DNA of 64,000 nucleotides from Mycoplana azooxidifex (GTDB lineage Bacteria > Pseudomonadota > Alphaproteobacteria > Rhizobiales > Rhizobiaceae): positions 496,001 to 560,000 of the forward strand of contig NZ_JACIEE010000001.1 of the NCBI RefSeq assembly GCF_014196765.1, read 5' to 3'. Below are positions 37,888 through 48,000 of the stretch, piece by piece (the stretch's first letter is position 1; every line of letters begins with the position of its first letter). The notes beneath the pieces were generated by a model. That model was not told the DNA's origin. It worked only from the letters and a program-made list of their open reading frames with translations, and made no database searches. Position numbers and translations under genes: made by a program.

Positions 37888-39558
37888 CTAGCCGTTGCCG
37901 GACAGCAACCGCGCCGCCGCCGCCCTCGCCTCCTCGGTGACCGATGCGCCGGCGAGCATGCGGGCGATCTCCTCGGTGCGGGCGCCGTCATCCATGCGGG
38001 CGACACGGGTCGCGATCGTCGCGCCGCCGTCGACCGGTCCCTTCGAGATCAGGAGATGCGTGGCAGCACGCGCGGCCACCTGCGGCGCATGGGTGACGGA
38101 CAGCACCTGCACCGTGGACGATAGCCGTTTCAGCCGCTGGCCGATCGCATCCGCCACCGCGCCGCCGACGCCAGTGTCGATCTCGTCGAAGACGAGCGTT
38201 GGCGCCGAGCCGCGGTCGGCAAGCGCCACCTTCAGCGCCAGGAGGAAGCGCGAGAGCTCGCCGCCCGAGGCGACCTTCATGATCGGCCCGGGGCGCGTGC
38301 CCGGATTGGTCTGGACATGGAACTCGACGGTGTCGATCCCCGCTTCGGCCCCGCCGTCCGGATCGGTGGTGATATTGACCATGAACCGGGCGCGCTCCAG
38401 CTTGAGCGCCGGCAGCTCGGCCATGACGGCGCCGGCCAGCGCCTCGGCCGTATGGTGGCGGCGCTCCGAGAGCGCGCGTGCGGCGGCGTCAAACGCCGCG
38501 CGCATCTCGCCTAACGCCTGCCCCAGTTGGGCCAGCTTCTCCTCGCCAGCGTCGAGATCGGCAAGGTCTGCGATCATCCGCACGGCCAGCGCCGGCAGGC
38601 CGGAAACGGGAACGGAGTATTTCCGCGAGGCCGCACGGAGCGCGAACAGCCGCTCCTCCGTGCGCTCCAGAAGCTTCGGATCGAACTCGGTCTTGCGCAG
38701 CGCCACGTCCACGGCCATCTGCGCGTCCGAGAGCTGGTCGACGGCGCGGCCGAGCAGTTCGACCGTCTCCTCCAGCAGGCCCGGCGCCTCCTGGCTCTTG
38801 CGCTCCAGCCGCCGCACCATCGAGGCGATGACGGGGACCGGAGACGCGTTGCCGTTCAGGAAATCGCTCGCCTCGTTGATGTCGCCGGCGATCCGCTCGG
38901 CCTTCATCATCCGCGCGCGGTCTTCCGCAAGCACCTCTTCCTCACCGTCCTGCGGCGAGAGCTTCTCCAGTTCGTCGACGGAGGAGCGGATATAGTCGGC
39001 CTCGCGCGCTGCCGCCTCCACCTTTTCGCGGTGGCGGCGAAGCGCGCGCTCGGCATCCTTCCATTGCTGGTAGAGGCGGGAGACATTCGCCACCGTCTCA
39101 CCCAGACCGCCGAAGGCGTCGAGCAGCAAGCGGTGCGCGTCGGTGTCGATCAGAGCACGGTCGTCGTGCTGGCCGTGGATCTCGACGAGCAACTGCCCCG
39201 CCTGCCGCATCAGTTGCACCGAGACCGGCTGGTCGTTGACATAGGCCTTGGTGCGGCCGTCGGCCGACTGCACGCGGCGGAAGATCAGGTCGCCGTCATG
39301 GTCGATGGCGTTGTCGTGCAGGAGTGTTCGGGCCGCATGCTGCATCGGCACATCGAACACGGCCGTCACCTGCCCCTTGTCGAGCCCGTGGCGGACCAGC
39401 GAACCATCGCCGCGCCCGCCGAGCGCGAGCGAGAGCGAATCGAGCAGGATGGATTTTCCGGCGCCGGTTTCGCCGGTCAGCACAGAGAGCCCGCCGTCGA
39501 AAGCGAGGTCAAGCCGTTCGATCAGGACGATATCGCGGATCGAAAGCTGTGCCAGCAT
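37888..39558 (-). CDS. recN: DNA repair protein RecN
   Basis: A 556-residue SMC-like ATPase in double-strand break repair. The Walker A GETGAGKS is at residue 30, a coiled-coil hinge arm occupies about 160-380, and the Walker B/signature part (LVFDEIDTGVGG, ASGGELSRFLLALK) is near the C-terminus. It starts at ATG 39558, 20 bases after the bamD stop, so co-transcription with bamD is likely. Confidence 0.96.
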   Translation of the reverse strand: MLAQLSIRDIVLIERLDLAFDGGLSVLTGETGAGKSILLDSLSLALGGRGDGSLVRHGLDKGQVTAVFDVPMQHAARTLLHDNAIDHDGDLIFRRVQSADGRTKAYVNDQPVSVQLMRQAGQLLVEIHGQHDDRALIDTDAHRLLLDAFGGLGETVANVSRLYQQWKDAERALRRHREKVEAAAREADYIRSSVDELEKLSPQDGEEEVLAEDRARMMKAERIAGDINEASDFLNGNASPVPVIASMVRRLERKSQEAPGLLEETVELLGRAVDQLSDAQMAVDVALRKTEFDPKLLERTEERLFALRAASRKYSVPVSGLPALAVRMIADLADLDAGEEKLAQLGQALGEMRAAFDAAARALSERRHHTAEALAGAVMAELPALKLERARFMVNITTDPDGGAEAGIDTVEFHVQTNPGTRPGPIMKVASGGELSRFLLALKVALADRGSAPTLVFDEIDTGVGGAVADAIGQRLKRLSSTVQVLSVTHAPQVAARAATHLLISKGPVDGGATIATRVARMDDGARTEEIARMLAGASVTEEARAAAARLLSGNG

Positions 39559-39578
39559 CCGAGGTCATATCTCTTTGC

Positions 39579-40442
39579 TCAGGCGCCGATGAGGGCTTTG
39601 CCGGCGCGCGAAATCCAGGATCCAGCGTTCTCGCGCGGCTCCAGCCCCTTCGACTGCAGCAGCTTGTAGGAATCCGCATACCACTCGCTGTCCGGATAGT
39701 TGTGGCCGAGAACGGCGGCAGCGGTCTGCGCTTCGCTGGCGATACCCATTGCATAATAGGATTCGACGAGGCGCGCGAGCGCTTCTTCCACCTGGTTCGT
39801 CGTGCCGTACTGCTCGACGACGGTGCGGAAGCGCTTGATCGCCGCCAGGTATTCCTTGCGCTCGAGATAGTAGCGCCCGACCTGCATCTCCTTGCCGGCG
39901 AGCTGATCGCGGGCAAACCGGATCTTCGTCTGCGCGTCCTCGACATATTCCGAATCGGGATACTTGGTGACGACCGCCTGCATCGCCTCGATCGTCTGGG
40001 TCGCCGGACGCTGGTCCTGCGTCACGCTCGGGATCTGCTTTGCATAGGCGAGACCGACGATGTACTGCGCATACGCCGCATCCTCGGACTCAGGATAGAG
40101 CTTCAGGTAGCGCTGGCCGGCAGTGATCGCCTCCTGGTTGGCGCCCTGGCGATAGTTGACGAAGGCACTCATCACCAACGCCTTGCGGGCGTACTCCGAG
40201 AACGGGTGCTGCCTGTCGATCGCGGCGAACTTGCGCGAGGCCTCGCTGACGTTGCCGGCGTTGAGGTTGGCCAGCCCCTGGTTGTAGAGAACGTCGGGCG
40301 GATCGGTCTCGGCCGAAAGCTTGGTGATGTCGATGTCGGGATCGCTTTGGCACGCCGTCAGCGCCAGTGGCACCGTGGACAGGAAAGCGACGCAGGCAAT
40401 CCGCGTCCAATGCTTGGCACCAACAATCCCTGCAAATTTCAT
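39579..40442 (-). CDS. bamD: Outer membrane protein assembly factor BamD (ComL)
   Basis: A 287-residue lipoprotein of the BAM complex. Lipobox LTAC gives the lipidated Cys at about residue 31. Five tetratricopeptide repeats follow (for example [20 protein letters not shown]). Located in the outer membrane facing the periplasm. It lies between lpxC and recN in the leftward run, as in other rhizobia. Confident. Confidence 0.95.
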   Translation of the reverse strand: MKFAGIVGAKHWTRIACVAFLSTVPLALTACQSDPDIDITKLSAETDPPDVLYNQGLANLNAGNVSEASRKFAAIDRQHPFSEYARKALVMSAFVNYRQGANQEAITAGQRYLKLYPESEDAAYAQYIVGLAYAKQIPSVTQDQRPATQTIEAMQAVVTKYPDSEYVEDAQTKIRFARDQLAGKEMQVGRYYLERKEYLAAIKRFRTVVEQYGTTNQVEEALARLVESYYAMGIASEAQTAAAVLGHNYPDSEWYADSYKLLQSKGLEPRENAGSWISRAGKALIGA

Positions 40443-40603
40443 CTGACAATCCCAAAATCATCGCGGCGCCCTGTTCGAGCGCCGTTCATTGAACGCGTTC
40501 TATCCCCAATCCCGCGCATACCGCAACGCCATGCCGCTGCATTAACGCATTTTTATGGCAAAGAAAGTGTGAAGCGCCATGCGATTGGGAATGTCCCCGG
40601 CCC

Positions 40604-41557
40604 TCAGGCGGACCAGGGAGCGAACTCCGGTGCGTTCACGGTGATGAGCTCGCGTTTGCCGGCGCGAGCGCGCGGGACCGAAGCCTCGACGACCTCGTAG
40701 GCCGTGCGATCGTTGAGCAGCGCCTTCAGCGCCATCGCGTTCATCCTGTGGCCGCCGCGATAGGAACGGTAGCAGCCGATGAACTGCGCGCCGGAAAGTG
40801 CCAGGTCGCCAACGGCGTCCAGCGTCTTGTGACGGGCGAATTCATCGCCGTAGCGCAGGCCCTCGATGTTGATCACGGCATTGTCGTCGGAGATGACGAC
40901 GGAGTTCTCAAGCGAGGAACCGAGCGCATAGCCTGCCGCCCAGAGGCGTTCGACGTCGCGCATGAAACCGAAGGTGCGGGCGCGCGAAAGCTCGCTGCGG
41001 AAGGTCGCTGGCGTCAGCTCGCCCTTCCAGGCCTGCCGGCCGATCAGCGGGCAATCGAAATCGATCTCGACCTCGAAGCGCGTGCCGTCATGGGGCAGGA
41101 ATTCGGACCAGGACGAACCGGCCTCGACGCGGATCGGCTTGACCACGCGGATGTAGCGGCGCTTGACCGCGAGCGGCCGCAGGCCGACCTGATCGATCGC
41201 GTCGATAAAGGGAGCGGAGCTGCCGTCCATGATCGGCATTTCGGCGCCCTGGACCTCGATCAGGACATTGTCCAGCGAAAGCGCATAGAGCGCTGCCATG
41301 ACGTGCTCGATGGTGGCGATGGACTTGTCCGGCGAGAAACCGAGAACGGTGCAAAGGTCGGTGTTGCCCACCTGCGAGGACACGGCGCGGTATTCGCTCA
41401 CGGACCCGTTGTCGTGAAGGCGCTGGAAGACGATGCCGCTGTCGGCTTCGGCCGGGTGAAACGTAATGGAAACGACAGCGCCGGAATGGACGCCCGTTCC
41501 CGAAATTGTGACCGGGCTCGAGATCGTCGTCTGAAAACCCAGCAAGCTGATGGACAT
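40604..41557 (-). CDS. lpxC: UDP-3-O-acyl-N-acetylglucosamine deacetylase
   Basis: A 317-residue zinc deacetylase, the committed step of lipid A synthesis. Zinc and active-site motifs: ATIEHVMAAL (His), then the H...D pair in EFARHKTLDAVGD, and the GGHRMN loop. It lies downstream of ftsZ but after a strong terminator and 324 bases, so it probably has its own promoter. An Arg-rich C-terminus ends in a short acidic tail. Confidence 0.96.
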   Translation of the reverse strand: MSISLLGFQTTISSPVTISGTGVHSGAVVSITFHPAEADSGIVFQRLHDNGSVSEYRAVSSQVGNTDLCTVLGFSPDKSIATIEHVMAALYALSLDNVLIEVQGAEMPIMDGSSAPFIDAIDQVGLRPLAVKRRYIRVVKPIRVEAGSSWSEFLPHDGTRFEVEIDFDCPLIGRQAWKGELTPATFRSELSRARTFGFMRDVERLWAAGYALGSSLENSVVISDDNAVINIEGLRYGDEFARHKTLDAVGDLALSGAQFIGCYRSYRGGHRMNAMALKALLNDRTAYEVVEASVPRARAGKRELITVNAPEFAPWSA

Positions 41558-41881
41558 CTTCTAATTCGCCTTATTTTATCACCGGCACCGGGCCGATCGT
41601 CACTATTTTGTTGTCATTTTGCTTCGCGCGCCCCTCGACCACCGAAGCGGGGAATGGGAGCTTTGCAACAGAGACAGCGCCAAGCTTGTAAAAATCGCCC
41701 ATGAATCAATGCGCTGGCTGCGTTTCTGGCCGGAATGTAGTTGCGCTCCCGAATTGTTACAAATCACTGTTTCTTTCGTTCTGTTACGACCCACAAGGGC
41801 CATCCAAGCCACTGAAAGATTTAGCAAAAAAGAAGGCCCGGACAGGGGTCCGGGCCTTCTTTTGCAACAATGATGACAGTC
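41558..41881. promoter_or_regulatory. Spacer between ftsZ and lpxC: terminator plus lpxC promoter region
   Basis: Next to ftsZ lies a strong terminator (separate entry). The remaining about 260 bases should hold the lpxC promoter; AT-rich stretches occur near 41745-41790 but I cannot choose a -35/-10 pair. One GANTC site (GAATC at about 41703). No gene seen. Confidence 0.4.
41825..41865 (-). terminator. Terminator after ftsZ, possibly bidirectional
   Basis: A perfect 13-base stem (AGAAGGCCCGGAC with GTCCGGGCCTTCT, loop AGGG) at 41831-41860. In the leftward direction it is followed by TTTTT. In the rightward direction it is followed by TTT. It sits 21 bases beyond the ftsZ stop. Confidence 0.85.
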
Positions 41882-43606
41882 TCAGTTCGACTGGCGGCGC
41901 AGGAAGGCGGGAATCTCCAGCTGGTCATCCTCGCTGAGCGCCCGCGGCTGCGGATTGGCGCGGCCATGGTCGTCGAGCTGTCCCCGGCGCGGTGCATAGA
42001 TGCTCGCTTCGGGCGACATGGCCCGGCGCTGCGGGGCGGAAGCGGCCTCTGCAGCGGCCGGCTGTTCTTCCTCGTCGCGGCGTCCGAGAGAGGACGTGAT
42101 GCGCTTCAGAAGCCCCATCGGACCGCGTTCCTCGGGCTGGACCTGGGCCGGCTGCTGGCCGCGATGTTCCATCTCGGCCTTCACCACCGGCGGGAAGTCC
42201 TCGATCTTCGGCATGCGGCTGGCGACCGGCTCCTGGCGGATGACCGGGGCTGCAGGCTCGGCGCGCTGCAAGACCGGGGCCGGCTGGTACTGCGGCTGCG
42301 GAGCCGGCGCCGGGCGCGCGGCGACGGGGGCCTCGACCGGAGCCGAAGCGAAGATCCGGCTCTGCGGGCGGAACTCTTCCTGCGGGGCCTGGGCGGGCCT
42401 GGTGTCCGGCAGGGCCAGTTCGCGCTCAAGGCCGATCTCGGCCTGGCGAATCGTCTCGGCGATCGGATCGGCCGCGCGCATCGGCTGCGGCGCGACGGGC
42501 TGCGTCATGACCGGTGCGGGAGCGGCTGCGACCGGCTGGGGCGCCGGTGCGACCTGCGGCTGCGGCGGAACGGCGGCCGAGGGACGGACCAGCGGCTTGT
42601 TCACCGGGCGAAAGTCTGCTCTGCCGGCGTCCTGCGACGTGGCGCGGTCGATGCCGGTGGCGACGACGGAGACGCGGATCAGGCCTTCGAGTTCTTCGTC
42701 GAAGGTGGCGCCGAGGATGATGTTGGCGTCCGGATCGACTTCCTCGCGGATGCGGGTGGCAGCCTCGTCCACTTCGAACAGAGTCAGGTCACGGCCGCCG
42801 GTGATCGAGATCAGCAGGCCCTGCGCGCCCTTCATCGAGGTTTCGTCGAGGAGCGGGTTGGCGATCGCGGCTTCGGCCGCGGCCATCGCACGGCCCTCGC
42901 CCGATGCCTCGCCGGTGCCCATCATCGCCCGGCCCATCTCGCGCATCACCGAACGGACGTCGGCGAAGTCGAGGTTGATCAGGCCTTCCTTGACCATCAG
43001 GTCGGTGATGCAGGCGACGCCCGAATAGAGCACCTGGTCGGCCATCGCGAACGCGTCGGCAAAGGTGGTCTTGTCATTGGCGATCCGGAACAGGTTCTGG
43101 TTCGGGATCACGATCAGCGTGTCGACCGACTTCTGCAGTTCCTGGATGCCCTGCTCGGCCAGCCGCATGCGGCGGCCGCCTTCGAAGTGGAACGGCTTGG
43201 TGACGACGCCGACGGTCAGGATGCCCTTGTTGCGGGCGGCCTGCGCGACGATCGGGGCTGCACCCGTGCCGGTGCCGCCGCCCATGCCGGCGGTGACGAA
43301 GCACATGTGCGTGCCGTTCAGGTGGTCGATGATCTCGTCGATGCATTCCTCGGCGGCCGCGCGGCCGACCTCGGGCTGCGAACCGGCGCCGAGACCCTCG
43401 GTGACCTGTGCGCCCATCTGGATGATGCGCTCGGCCTTGGTCATCGTCAGCGCCTGGGCGTCGGTGTTGGCGACGACGAAGTCGACGCCCTGCAGCCCTG
43501 CGGTAATCATGTTGTTGACAGCGTTGCCGCCGCCGCCGCCGACACCGAACACGGTGATGCGGGGCTTCAGCTCAGTGATGTCCGGCTTCTGCAGCTTGAT
43601 CGTCAT
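41882..43606 (-). CDS. ftsZ: Cell division protein FtsZ
   Basis: A 574-residue tubulin-like GTPase, the Z-ring polymer. The GTP motif [10 protein letters not shown] is at residues 109-118. The polymerisation domain ends near 320, and a long disordered Pro/Gln/Ala-rich linker (about 330-555) follows, as in other alphaproteobacteria. The C-terminal peptide [11 protein letters not shown] is the anchoring site for FtsA and others. The ATG at 43606 has AAGGA upstream. It lies 97 bases after ftsA and ends in a strong terminator. Confidence 0.97.
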   Translation of the reverse strand: MTIKLQKPDITELKPRITVFGVGGGGGNAVNNMITAGLQGVDFVVANTDAQALTMTKAERIIQMGAQVTEGLGAGSQPEVGRAAAEECIDEIIDHLNGTHMCFVTAGMGGGTGTGAAPIVAQAARNKGILTVGVVTKPFHFEGGRRMRLAEQGIQELQKSVDTLIVIPNQNLFRIANDKTTFADAFAMADQVLYSGVACITDLMVKEGLINLDFADVRSVMREMGRAMMGTGEASGEGRAMAAAEAAIANPLLDETSMKGAQGLLISITGGRDLTLFEVDEAATRIREEVDPDANIILGATFDEELEGLIRVSVVATGIDRATSQDAGRADFRPVNKPLVRPSAAVPPQPQVAPAPQPVAAAPAPVMTQPVAPQPMRAADPIAETIRQAEIGLERELALPDTRPAQAPQEEFRPQSRIFASAPVEAPVAARPAPAPQPQYQPAPVLQRAEPAAPVIRQEPVASRMPKIEDFPPVVKAEMEHRGQQPAQVQPEERGPMGLLKRITSSLGRRDEEEQPAAAEAASAPQRRAMSPEASIYAPRRGQLDDHGRANPQPRALSEDDQLEIPAFLRRQSN

Positions 43607-43703
43607 TGTAGATGTTCCTTTTGTCTGTTCTGGCCTGCGTCGCCACACCGGCCAAATTCTCTAATTCTGTAATCCGCCTACGCAACTACCCGGCGGCAAC
43701 CCG

Positions 43704-45035
43704 TCAGAAACTCTCCTTCAGCCACTGCCCCATGCGGGCAATGCGGCCGTTTCCTCCTGCAAGCGACGCAAGCATGCCGCCCTGCGTCGAATGCGCTTCC
43801 AACTCCGCCACCTGCGGATAGATCATCAGGCCGACCGCCGTGGAGAACGCCGCACCCTTGGCCGCGGCAGGCAGGCCCGAAACGCCGAGCGGACGCCCGA
43901 CGCGAACGTTGCGCGCGAGGATCCGGCGCGCGGCTTCCGGCAGTCCCGTAAGCTGGCTGGCACCGCCTGTCAGCACGATTCTCTTGCCCACGATCGGCGA
44001 GAAGCCGGATCGCTGGATCCGGTCGCGGATCAGTTCGAGCGTCTCCTCGATGCGGGCGCGAACGATGCGCGACAGCAGCGCCCGCGGCACGTGGGTCGGC
44101 TGGTCGCGATCGTCCTCGCCGATCGGCGGGACGGCGACGATATCGCTTTCGTCGGATGCGTTCGGCAGCGCCGAGCCGTGCACGACCTTCAGCCGCTCGG
44201 CATCCTCGATCCGGGTCGACAGCCCGCGCGCGATGTCGGTCGTGACGTGATGGCCGCCGAGCGCCACGGCATCCGCATGGACGAGCTTGCCCTCGGCAAA
44301 GACGGAGATCGCCGTCGTGCCGCCGCCCATGTCGATGCAGGCGCAACCGAGCTCGACCTCGTCGTCGACGAGCGCCGACAGGCCGCTGGCATAGGGGGTC
44401 GCCACCATGCCCTCGACCGAGAGATGGGCGCGGTTGACGCAGAGCTCCAGGTTCTTCAGCGCGGTGCGCTCGGCCGTCAGCACGTGCATGTCGACGCCGA
44501 GGACGTCGCCGTACATCGACAGCGGATCGCGTATGCCGCGCTCGCCGTCGAGCGAGTAGCCGGTCGGCAGCGAGTGCAGGATCGCCCGGTCCTGGCGCAG
44601 CGAGCGCTGGCCCGCCGCCGTCAGCACCTTGCGCAGGTCGGCCGCCTCGACTTCCTGTCCGCCGAGATCGATGGTGCCGGTATAGATATCGCTCTGCAGG
44701 CGCCCGGCCGAGACGTTGACGATCAGGCTGTCGATCGTCAGGCCCGCCATGCGCTCGGCGGCATCGACCGCCAGCCGGACGACGCTCTCGGCCGCATCGA
44801 GATCGACGACCACGCCGTTCTTGACGCCACGCGAGCGCTGGTGGCCGAGGCCGATGATCTCGATCGAATGGGTGCGGCCCGGCAGGATCTCGCTCTCGGG
44901 ACGCGGCGTCAGCCGGCCGATCATGCAGACGACCTTGGTCGAGCCGATGTCGAGCACCGAAACGATATGCGACCGCTTCGAATTGAGCGGCTTCAACCTG
45001 GGCAGACCGAAATGGGAGGAGCCAAAGATGCTCAT
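43704..45035 (-). CDS. ftsA: Cell division protein FtsA
   Basis: A 443-residue actin-like ATPase that tethers FtsZ to the membrane. Actin-fold motifs: VLDIGSTKVVCMIG near the start, CIDMGGGTTAISVF in the middle and VLTGGASQLTGL late. The C-terminal amphipathic helix (MGQWLKESF) binds the membrane. It starts at ATG 45035 and overlaps the end of ftsQ by 4 bases. Confidence 0.97.
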   Translation of the reverse strand: MSIFGSSHFGLPRLKPLNSKRSHIVSVLDIGSTKVVCMIGRLTPRPESEILPGRTHSIEIIGLGHQRSRGVKNGVVVDLDAAESVVRLAVDAAERMAGLTIDSLIVNVSAGRLQSDIYTGTIDLGGQEVEAADLRKVLTAAGQRSLRQDRAILHSLPTGYSLDGERGIRDPLSMYGDVLGVDMHVLTAERTALKNLELCVNRAHLSVEGMVATPYASGLSALVDDEVELGCACIDMGGGTTAISVFAEGKLVHADAVALGGHHVTTDIARGLSTRIEDAERLKVVHGSALPNASDESDIVAVPPIGEDDRDQPTHVPRALLSRIVRARIEETLELIRDRIQRSGFSPIVGKRIVLTGGASQLTGLPEAARRILARNVRVGRPLGVSGLPAAAKGAAFSTAVGLMIYPQVAELEAHSTQGGMLASLAGGNGRIARMGQWLKESF

Positions 45036-45964
45036 GAGCGATCGGTTACCTTCTTGAGTTCCTTGGTCCGCTGCTCGAGCACCACCTTGCGGCGCTCGGC
45101 AGCACCTTCTGTCAGTCGAACGGTGGTACGGTCTTCCAGCCTCAGGTCCACGGCGGCGATGTCGCGCTCCAGGACCCCCTGCTCCGCCTCGAACCTGGCG
45201 AGAACCTCCATGGCGCGCGGCACGTTGGTCTCAGGCAGCATGACGACGACGCCGTTGTCCAGGCGCAGGTCCCAGCGGCGGCCGGCGACGCGCACATAGG
45301 CCTTCACGCGTGCCTTGACGTCCGGCCAGGCCTCGAACTGCTTTTCGAAATCGGCGGCGGCGGCTTCCGCGTCGCGGCCGACGAACAGCGGCAAGTCGGA
45401 GAACTTGCTGTCGCGCAAGGGCGCGATCACGCTGCCGTTCTTCTCGATCAGGGAGAGGTCGTTGCCGTGCTGCCAGATGCCGAACGCGCTGCGTTCCTTC
45501 AGCGCCACCTCGATCGTTCCGGGATAGACCTTGCGCACGGAGACATGCTCGACCCAGGGCAACTGCGACAGCTTCCGGCGGGCCTCTTCGACGTCGAGCG
45601 CCACGAGCGATGTCGTGCCGTCGAGGCCGAGCAGTTCGAGGATTTCGATCTCGGAGGTTTCGCGGGCGCCGGAAACCTTGACGTCATCGATCGCAAACCC
45701 GACCGCGGTCGTGGTCGTCTGGGCAAAATCCTGGCTATGGCCGCCGAGCGACATGCCGTAGAAGCCGGTGGCGGCCAGGAAGGAAACGGCTGCGACCGTG
45801 CCGGCATGGCGCGGGATCATCACCCGGCCCACCGCGAGGCCGACGGCAAGGCGCACGACGCGGCGCAGCGGACGCGGCAGCACGCGACCGCCCTCGGCCT
45901 CCGCAAGCCCTGCGACGTCCATCTGGCGCGCTCTGCTTCTCTTTCTGCCGGTCAACGCAAACAA
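45032..45964 (-). CDS. ftsQ: Cell division protein FtsQ
   Basis: A 310-residue inner-membrane divisome protein. A basic N-terminal tail precedes one membrane segment (about residues 55-75), then the POTRA domain ([15 protein letters not shown]) and a beta domain. TTG at 45964 is the best start: GGAGG lies 7 bases before it and it gives the family-like M-F-A-L-T. It overlaps the ddlB end by 13 bases; its own end overlaps the ftsA start by 4. The start codon choice is an inference. Confidence 0.93.
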   Translation of the reverse strand: MFALTGRKRSRARQMDVAGLAEAEGGRVLPRPLRRVVRLAVGLAVGRVMIPRHAGTVAAVSFLAATGFYGMSLGGHSQDFAQTTTTAVGFAIDDVKVSGARETSEIEILELLGLDGTTSLVALDVEEARRKLSQLPWVEHVSVRKVYPGTIEVALKERSAFGIWQHGNDLSLIEKNGSVIAPLRDSKFSDLPLFVGRDAEAAAADFEKQFEAWPDVKARVKAYVRVAGRRWDLRLDNGVVVMLPETNVPRAMEVLARFEAEQGVLERDIAAVDLRLEDRTTVRLTEGAAERRKVVLEQRTKELKKVTDRS

Positions 45965-46875
45965 GACGCGTCCTCCACCATCCAACTCAAGAATTCACCA
46001 AACGAATGGCCGGCATGGACGGCCATTTCGGGCACCAGGGATGTCGGGGTCATGCCGGGCTGCGTATTGATTTCCAGCCACACGATCTCGCCATTTTCGG
46101 AGAAGCGGTCGTCGTACCGGAAGTCCGATCTGCTGACGCCGCGGCATCCGATCGCTTGATGCGCCTTGAGTGCGAGTGTTTGTATTTTTTGGTAAATATT
46201 TGGTGAAATTTGTGCTGGAAGGACGTGTTTTGAGCCGCCTTTCTCGTATTTCGCGTCATAGTCGTAGAAGCCGTGCCCCTGGGGCACCACTTCGGTGACC
46301 CCGAGCGCCACGTTCCCCATGACGCCGCATGTCAGTTCGCGACCGTACACATAGCGCTCGACCATCACCTCGTCGCCGTAGCGCCAGTCGGCAGACGTGA
46401 TGACCTGGGGCGGATGCGGCTGATCCTCCTTGACGATGACGACGCCAAAGCTCGAGCCCTCGCGCACCGGCTTGACCACATAGGGCGGCTTCATCGGATG
46501 CCTGGAGGTGATATCGAAACGGCTCATGAGCCTGGCCTCGGCGACGGGAACGCCGGCAGCCTTGGCGACGATCTTGGCCTGCGCCTTGTCCATCGCCAGT
46601 GCCGACGAAAGGACGCCGGAATGGGTATAGGGGATCTGCAGATACTCCAGGATGCCCTGGATCTTGCCGTCCTCGCCGAAGGGGCCATGCAGGGCATTGA
46701 AGGCGACGTCCGGCTTCAGTTCGGAGAGAACGGTAGCGACGTCGTAGCCGGCATCGACGCGGGTGACGCGGTAGCCATGCACCTCGAGGGCATCCGCGCA
46801 GGCGTTGCCGGACGAAAGGCTTACGGGCCGTTCGGAGGAAATCCCACCCATCAGCACCGCGACATGCTTGCTCAT
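45952..46875 (-). CDS. ddlB: D-alanine-D-alanine ligase
   Basis: A 307-residue ATP-grasp enzyme that makes the D-Ala-D-Ala dipeptide for peptidoglycan. Motifs: [38 protein letters not shown] and [12 protein letters not shown] at 46875 follows GGTGAAG. It is first of the ddlB-ftsQ-ftsA unit and lies after a 315-base regulatory region. Confidence 0.96.
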   Translation of the reverse strand: MSKHVAVLMGGISSERPVSLSSGNACADALEVHGYRVTRVDAGYDVATVLSELKPDVAFNALHGPFGEDGKIQGILEYLQIPYTHSGVLSSALAMDKAQAKIVAKAAGVPVAEARLMSRFDITSRHPMKPPYVVKPVREGSSFGVVIVKEDQPHPPQVITSADWRYGDEVMVERYVYGRELTCGVMGNVALGVTEVVPQGHGFYDYDAKYEKGGSKHVLPAQISPNIYQKIQTLALKAHQAIGCRGVSRSDFRYDDRFSENGEIVWLEINTQPGMTPTSLVPEMAVHAGHSFGEFLSWMVEDASCLR

Positions 46876-47190
46876 CTTCACCCCTGGACTCAATCTCTCA
46901 CATTGACCGGATTTCCTTGCCCGGGCCTGATCTCGATCGGCGCCGGCGACTCGAATTTCCGCCTCCCCGTCACTACAACGGCATTATGGTTAATGAAGCG
47001 TTTACTTTCGTTAACCGGCTCGCGAGGAAAACGTAAACGCCTCATCCCCGAATCAAATCTCGCCGGGGATTCCCTCCTTGGAATCAGAGAGTTGCCGTCA
47101 ATGCAAGCTCCGGCACATGAGGACGCGAAATGAAAACGCCCGCCCCGGATCCCGGAGCGGGCGACACCTGAATCTGACGATGCGCCTATG
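46876..47190. promoter_or_regulatory. Putative cell-cycle control region upstream of ddlB
   Basis: Reading towards ddlB there is TAAA-N7-TTAACC (46988-47004 region), one mismatch from the CtrA consensus TTAA-N7-TTAACC, with a further TTAACC-type half site at 47011-47016 on the other strand. Five GANTC sites (GACTC 46887, GACTC 46948, GAATC 47050, GATTC 47068, GAATC 47081) fall in the same 200 bases. About one is expected by chance. CtrA and CcrM control division genes in alphaproteobacteria. Confidence 0.5.
47130..47163 (-). terminator. Terminator after aqpZ
   Basis: An imperfect hairpin with a 7-base outer stem CGCCCGC/GCGGGCG and inner CCGG pairing is followed leftward by TTTTCATTT. It lies about 28 bases beyond the aqpZ stop. 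Confidence 0.65.
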
Positions 47191-47877
47191 TCAGTCGTCT
47201 TCGCCGACGGCCTTCCAGGCGAGCGCGCCAAGGGCGCCGCCGACGATCGGGGCGAGCCAGAAGAGCCAGAGCTGGGCGATGGCCCAGTCGCCGACGATGA
47301 GGGCGACGCCAGTTGAGCGGGCCGGGTTGACCGAGGTGTTGGTGACGGGGATCGAGACCAGATGGATGAGCGTCAACGTCAGCCCGATCGCAATCGGCGC
47401 GAAGCCCACGGGAACGCGGCCATGGGTGGAGCCGAGGATGATGAAGACGAACATGAAGGTCATCACCACTTCGATCAGGAAGGCGGAGGTGACCGAATAT
47501 CCCCCCGGCGAATGTTCGCCGTAGCCGTTGGAGGCGAAGCCGCCGAGTTCGAAACCGGGCTTGCCGGTGGCGATGAAATAGAGAACGAGGGCCGCGACGA
47601 TCGCACCTGCGACCTGCGTGATGACATAGGGCACCAGCGCCGATGCCGGGAACTTGCCGGCAACCGTCAGGCCGACGGACACCGCGGGATTGAAGTGGCC
47701 GCCCGAGATGCCGCCGACGGCATAGGCCATGGTCAGCACCGTCAGTCCGAACGCCAGCGACACGCCGAGAAGGCCGATGCCGACGTCAGGAAAGGCCGCA
47801 GCCAGCACCGCGCTGCCGCAGCCGCCGAAAACCAGCCAGAACGTACCCAGAAATTCCGCAGCAAGCTTCCTGATCAT
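47191..47877 (-). CDS. aqpZ: Aquaporin Z
   Basis: A 228-residue water channel with six membrane segments and the two pore motifs: NPA in GGHFNPAVS (about residue 62) and NPA in TSVNPARS (about 183). ATG at 47877 has GGGGAGG 5 bases upstream. It lies inside the dcw cluster, between murB and ddlB, which is not part of the classic gene order. It is followed by its own terminator. Confidence 0.95.
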   Translation of the reverse strand: MIRKLAAEFLGTFWLVFGGCGSAVLAAAFPDVGIGLLGVSLAFGLTVLTMAYAVGGISGGHFNPAVSVGLTVAGKFPASALVPYVITQVAGAIVAALVLYFIATGKPGFELGGFASNGYGEHSPGGYSVTSAFLIEVVMTFMFVFIILGSTHGRVPVGFAPIAIGLTLTLIHLVSIPVTNTSVNPARSTGVALIVGDWAIAQLWLFWLAPIVGGALGALAWKAVGEDD

Positions 47878-48000
47878 GCGCACCTCCCCGAACTGCCCGG
47901 CCCGAAAAAGGCACGCGGCGTTGATTGAAACAGGACTCTGCGCACAGGGCGCCGGTGAAATAAACTCAGGCTTTCGGTTGATGGCGGACGGCGCCCTTCC

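Noticed and set aside
41870-43672. 600-codon plus-strand frame opposite ftsZ
   Set aside because: Shadow of ftsZ codon bias; ftsZ is certain.
43607-43703. Separate ftsZ promoter with CcrM or CtrA sites
   Set aside because: The 97-base spacer has neither GANTC nor a convincing TTAA-N7-TTAA box; a promoter may exist inside ftsA but cannot be seen.
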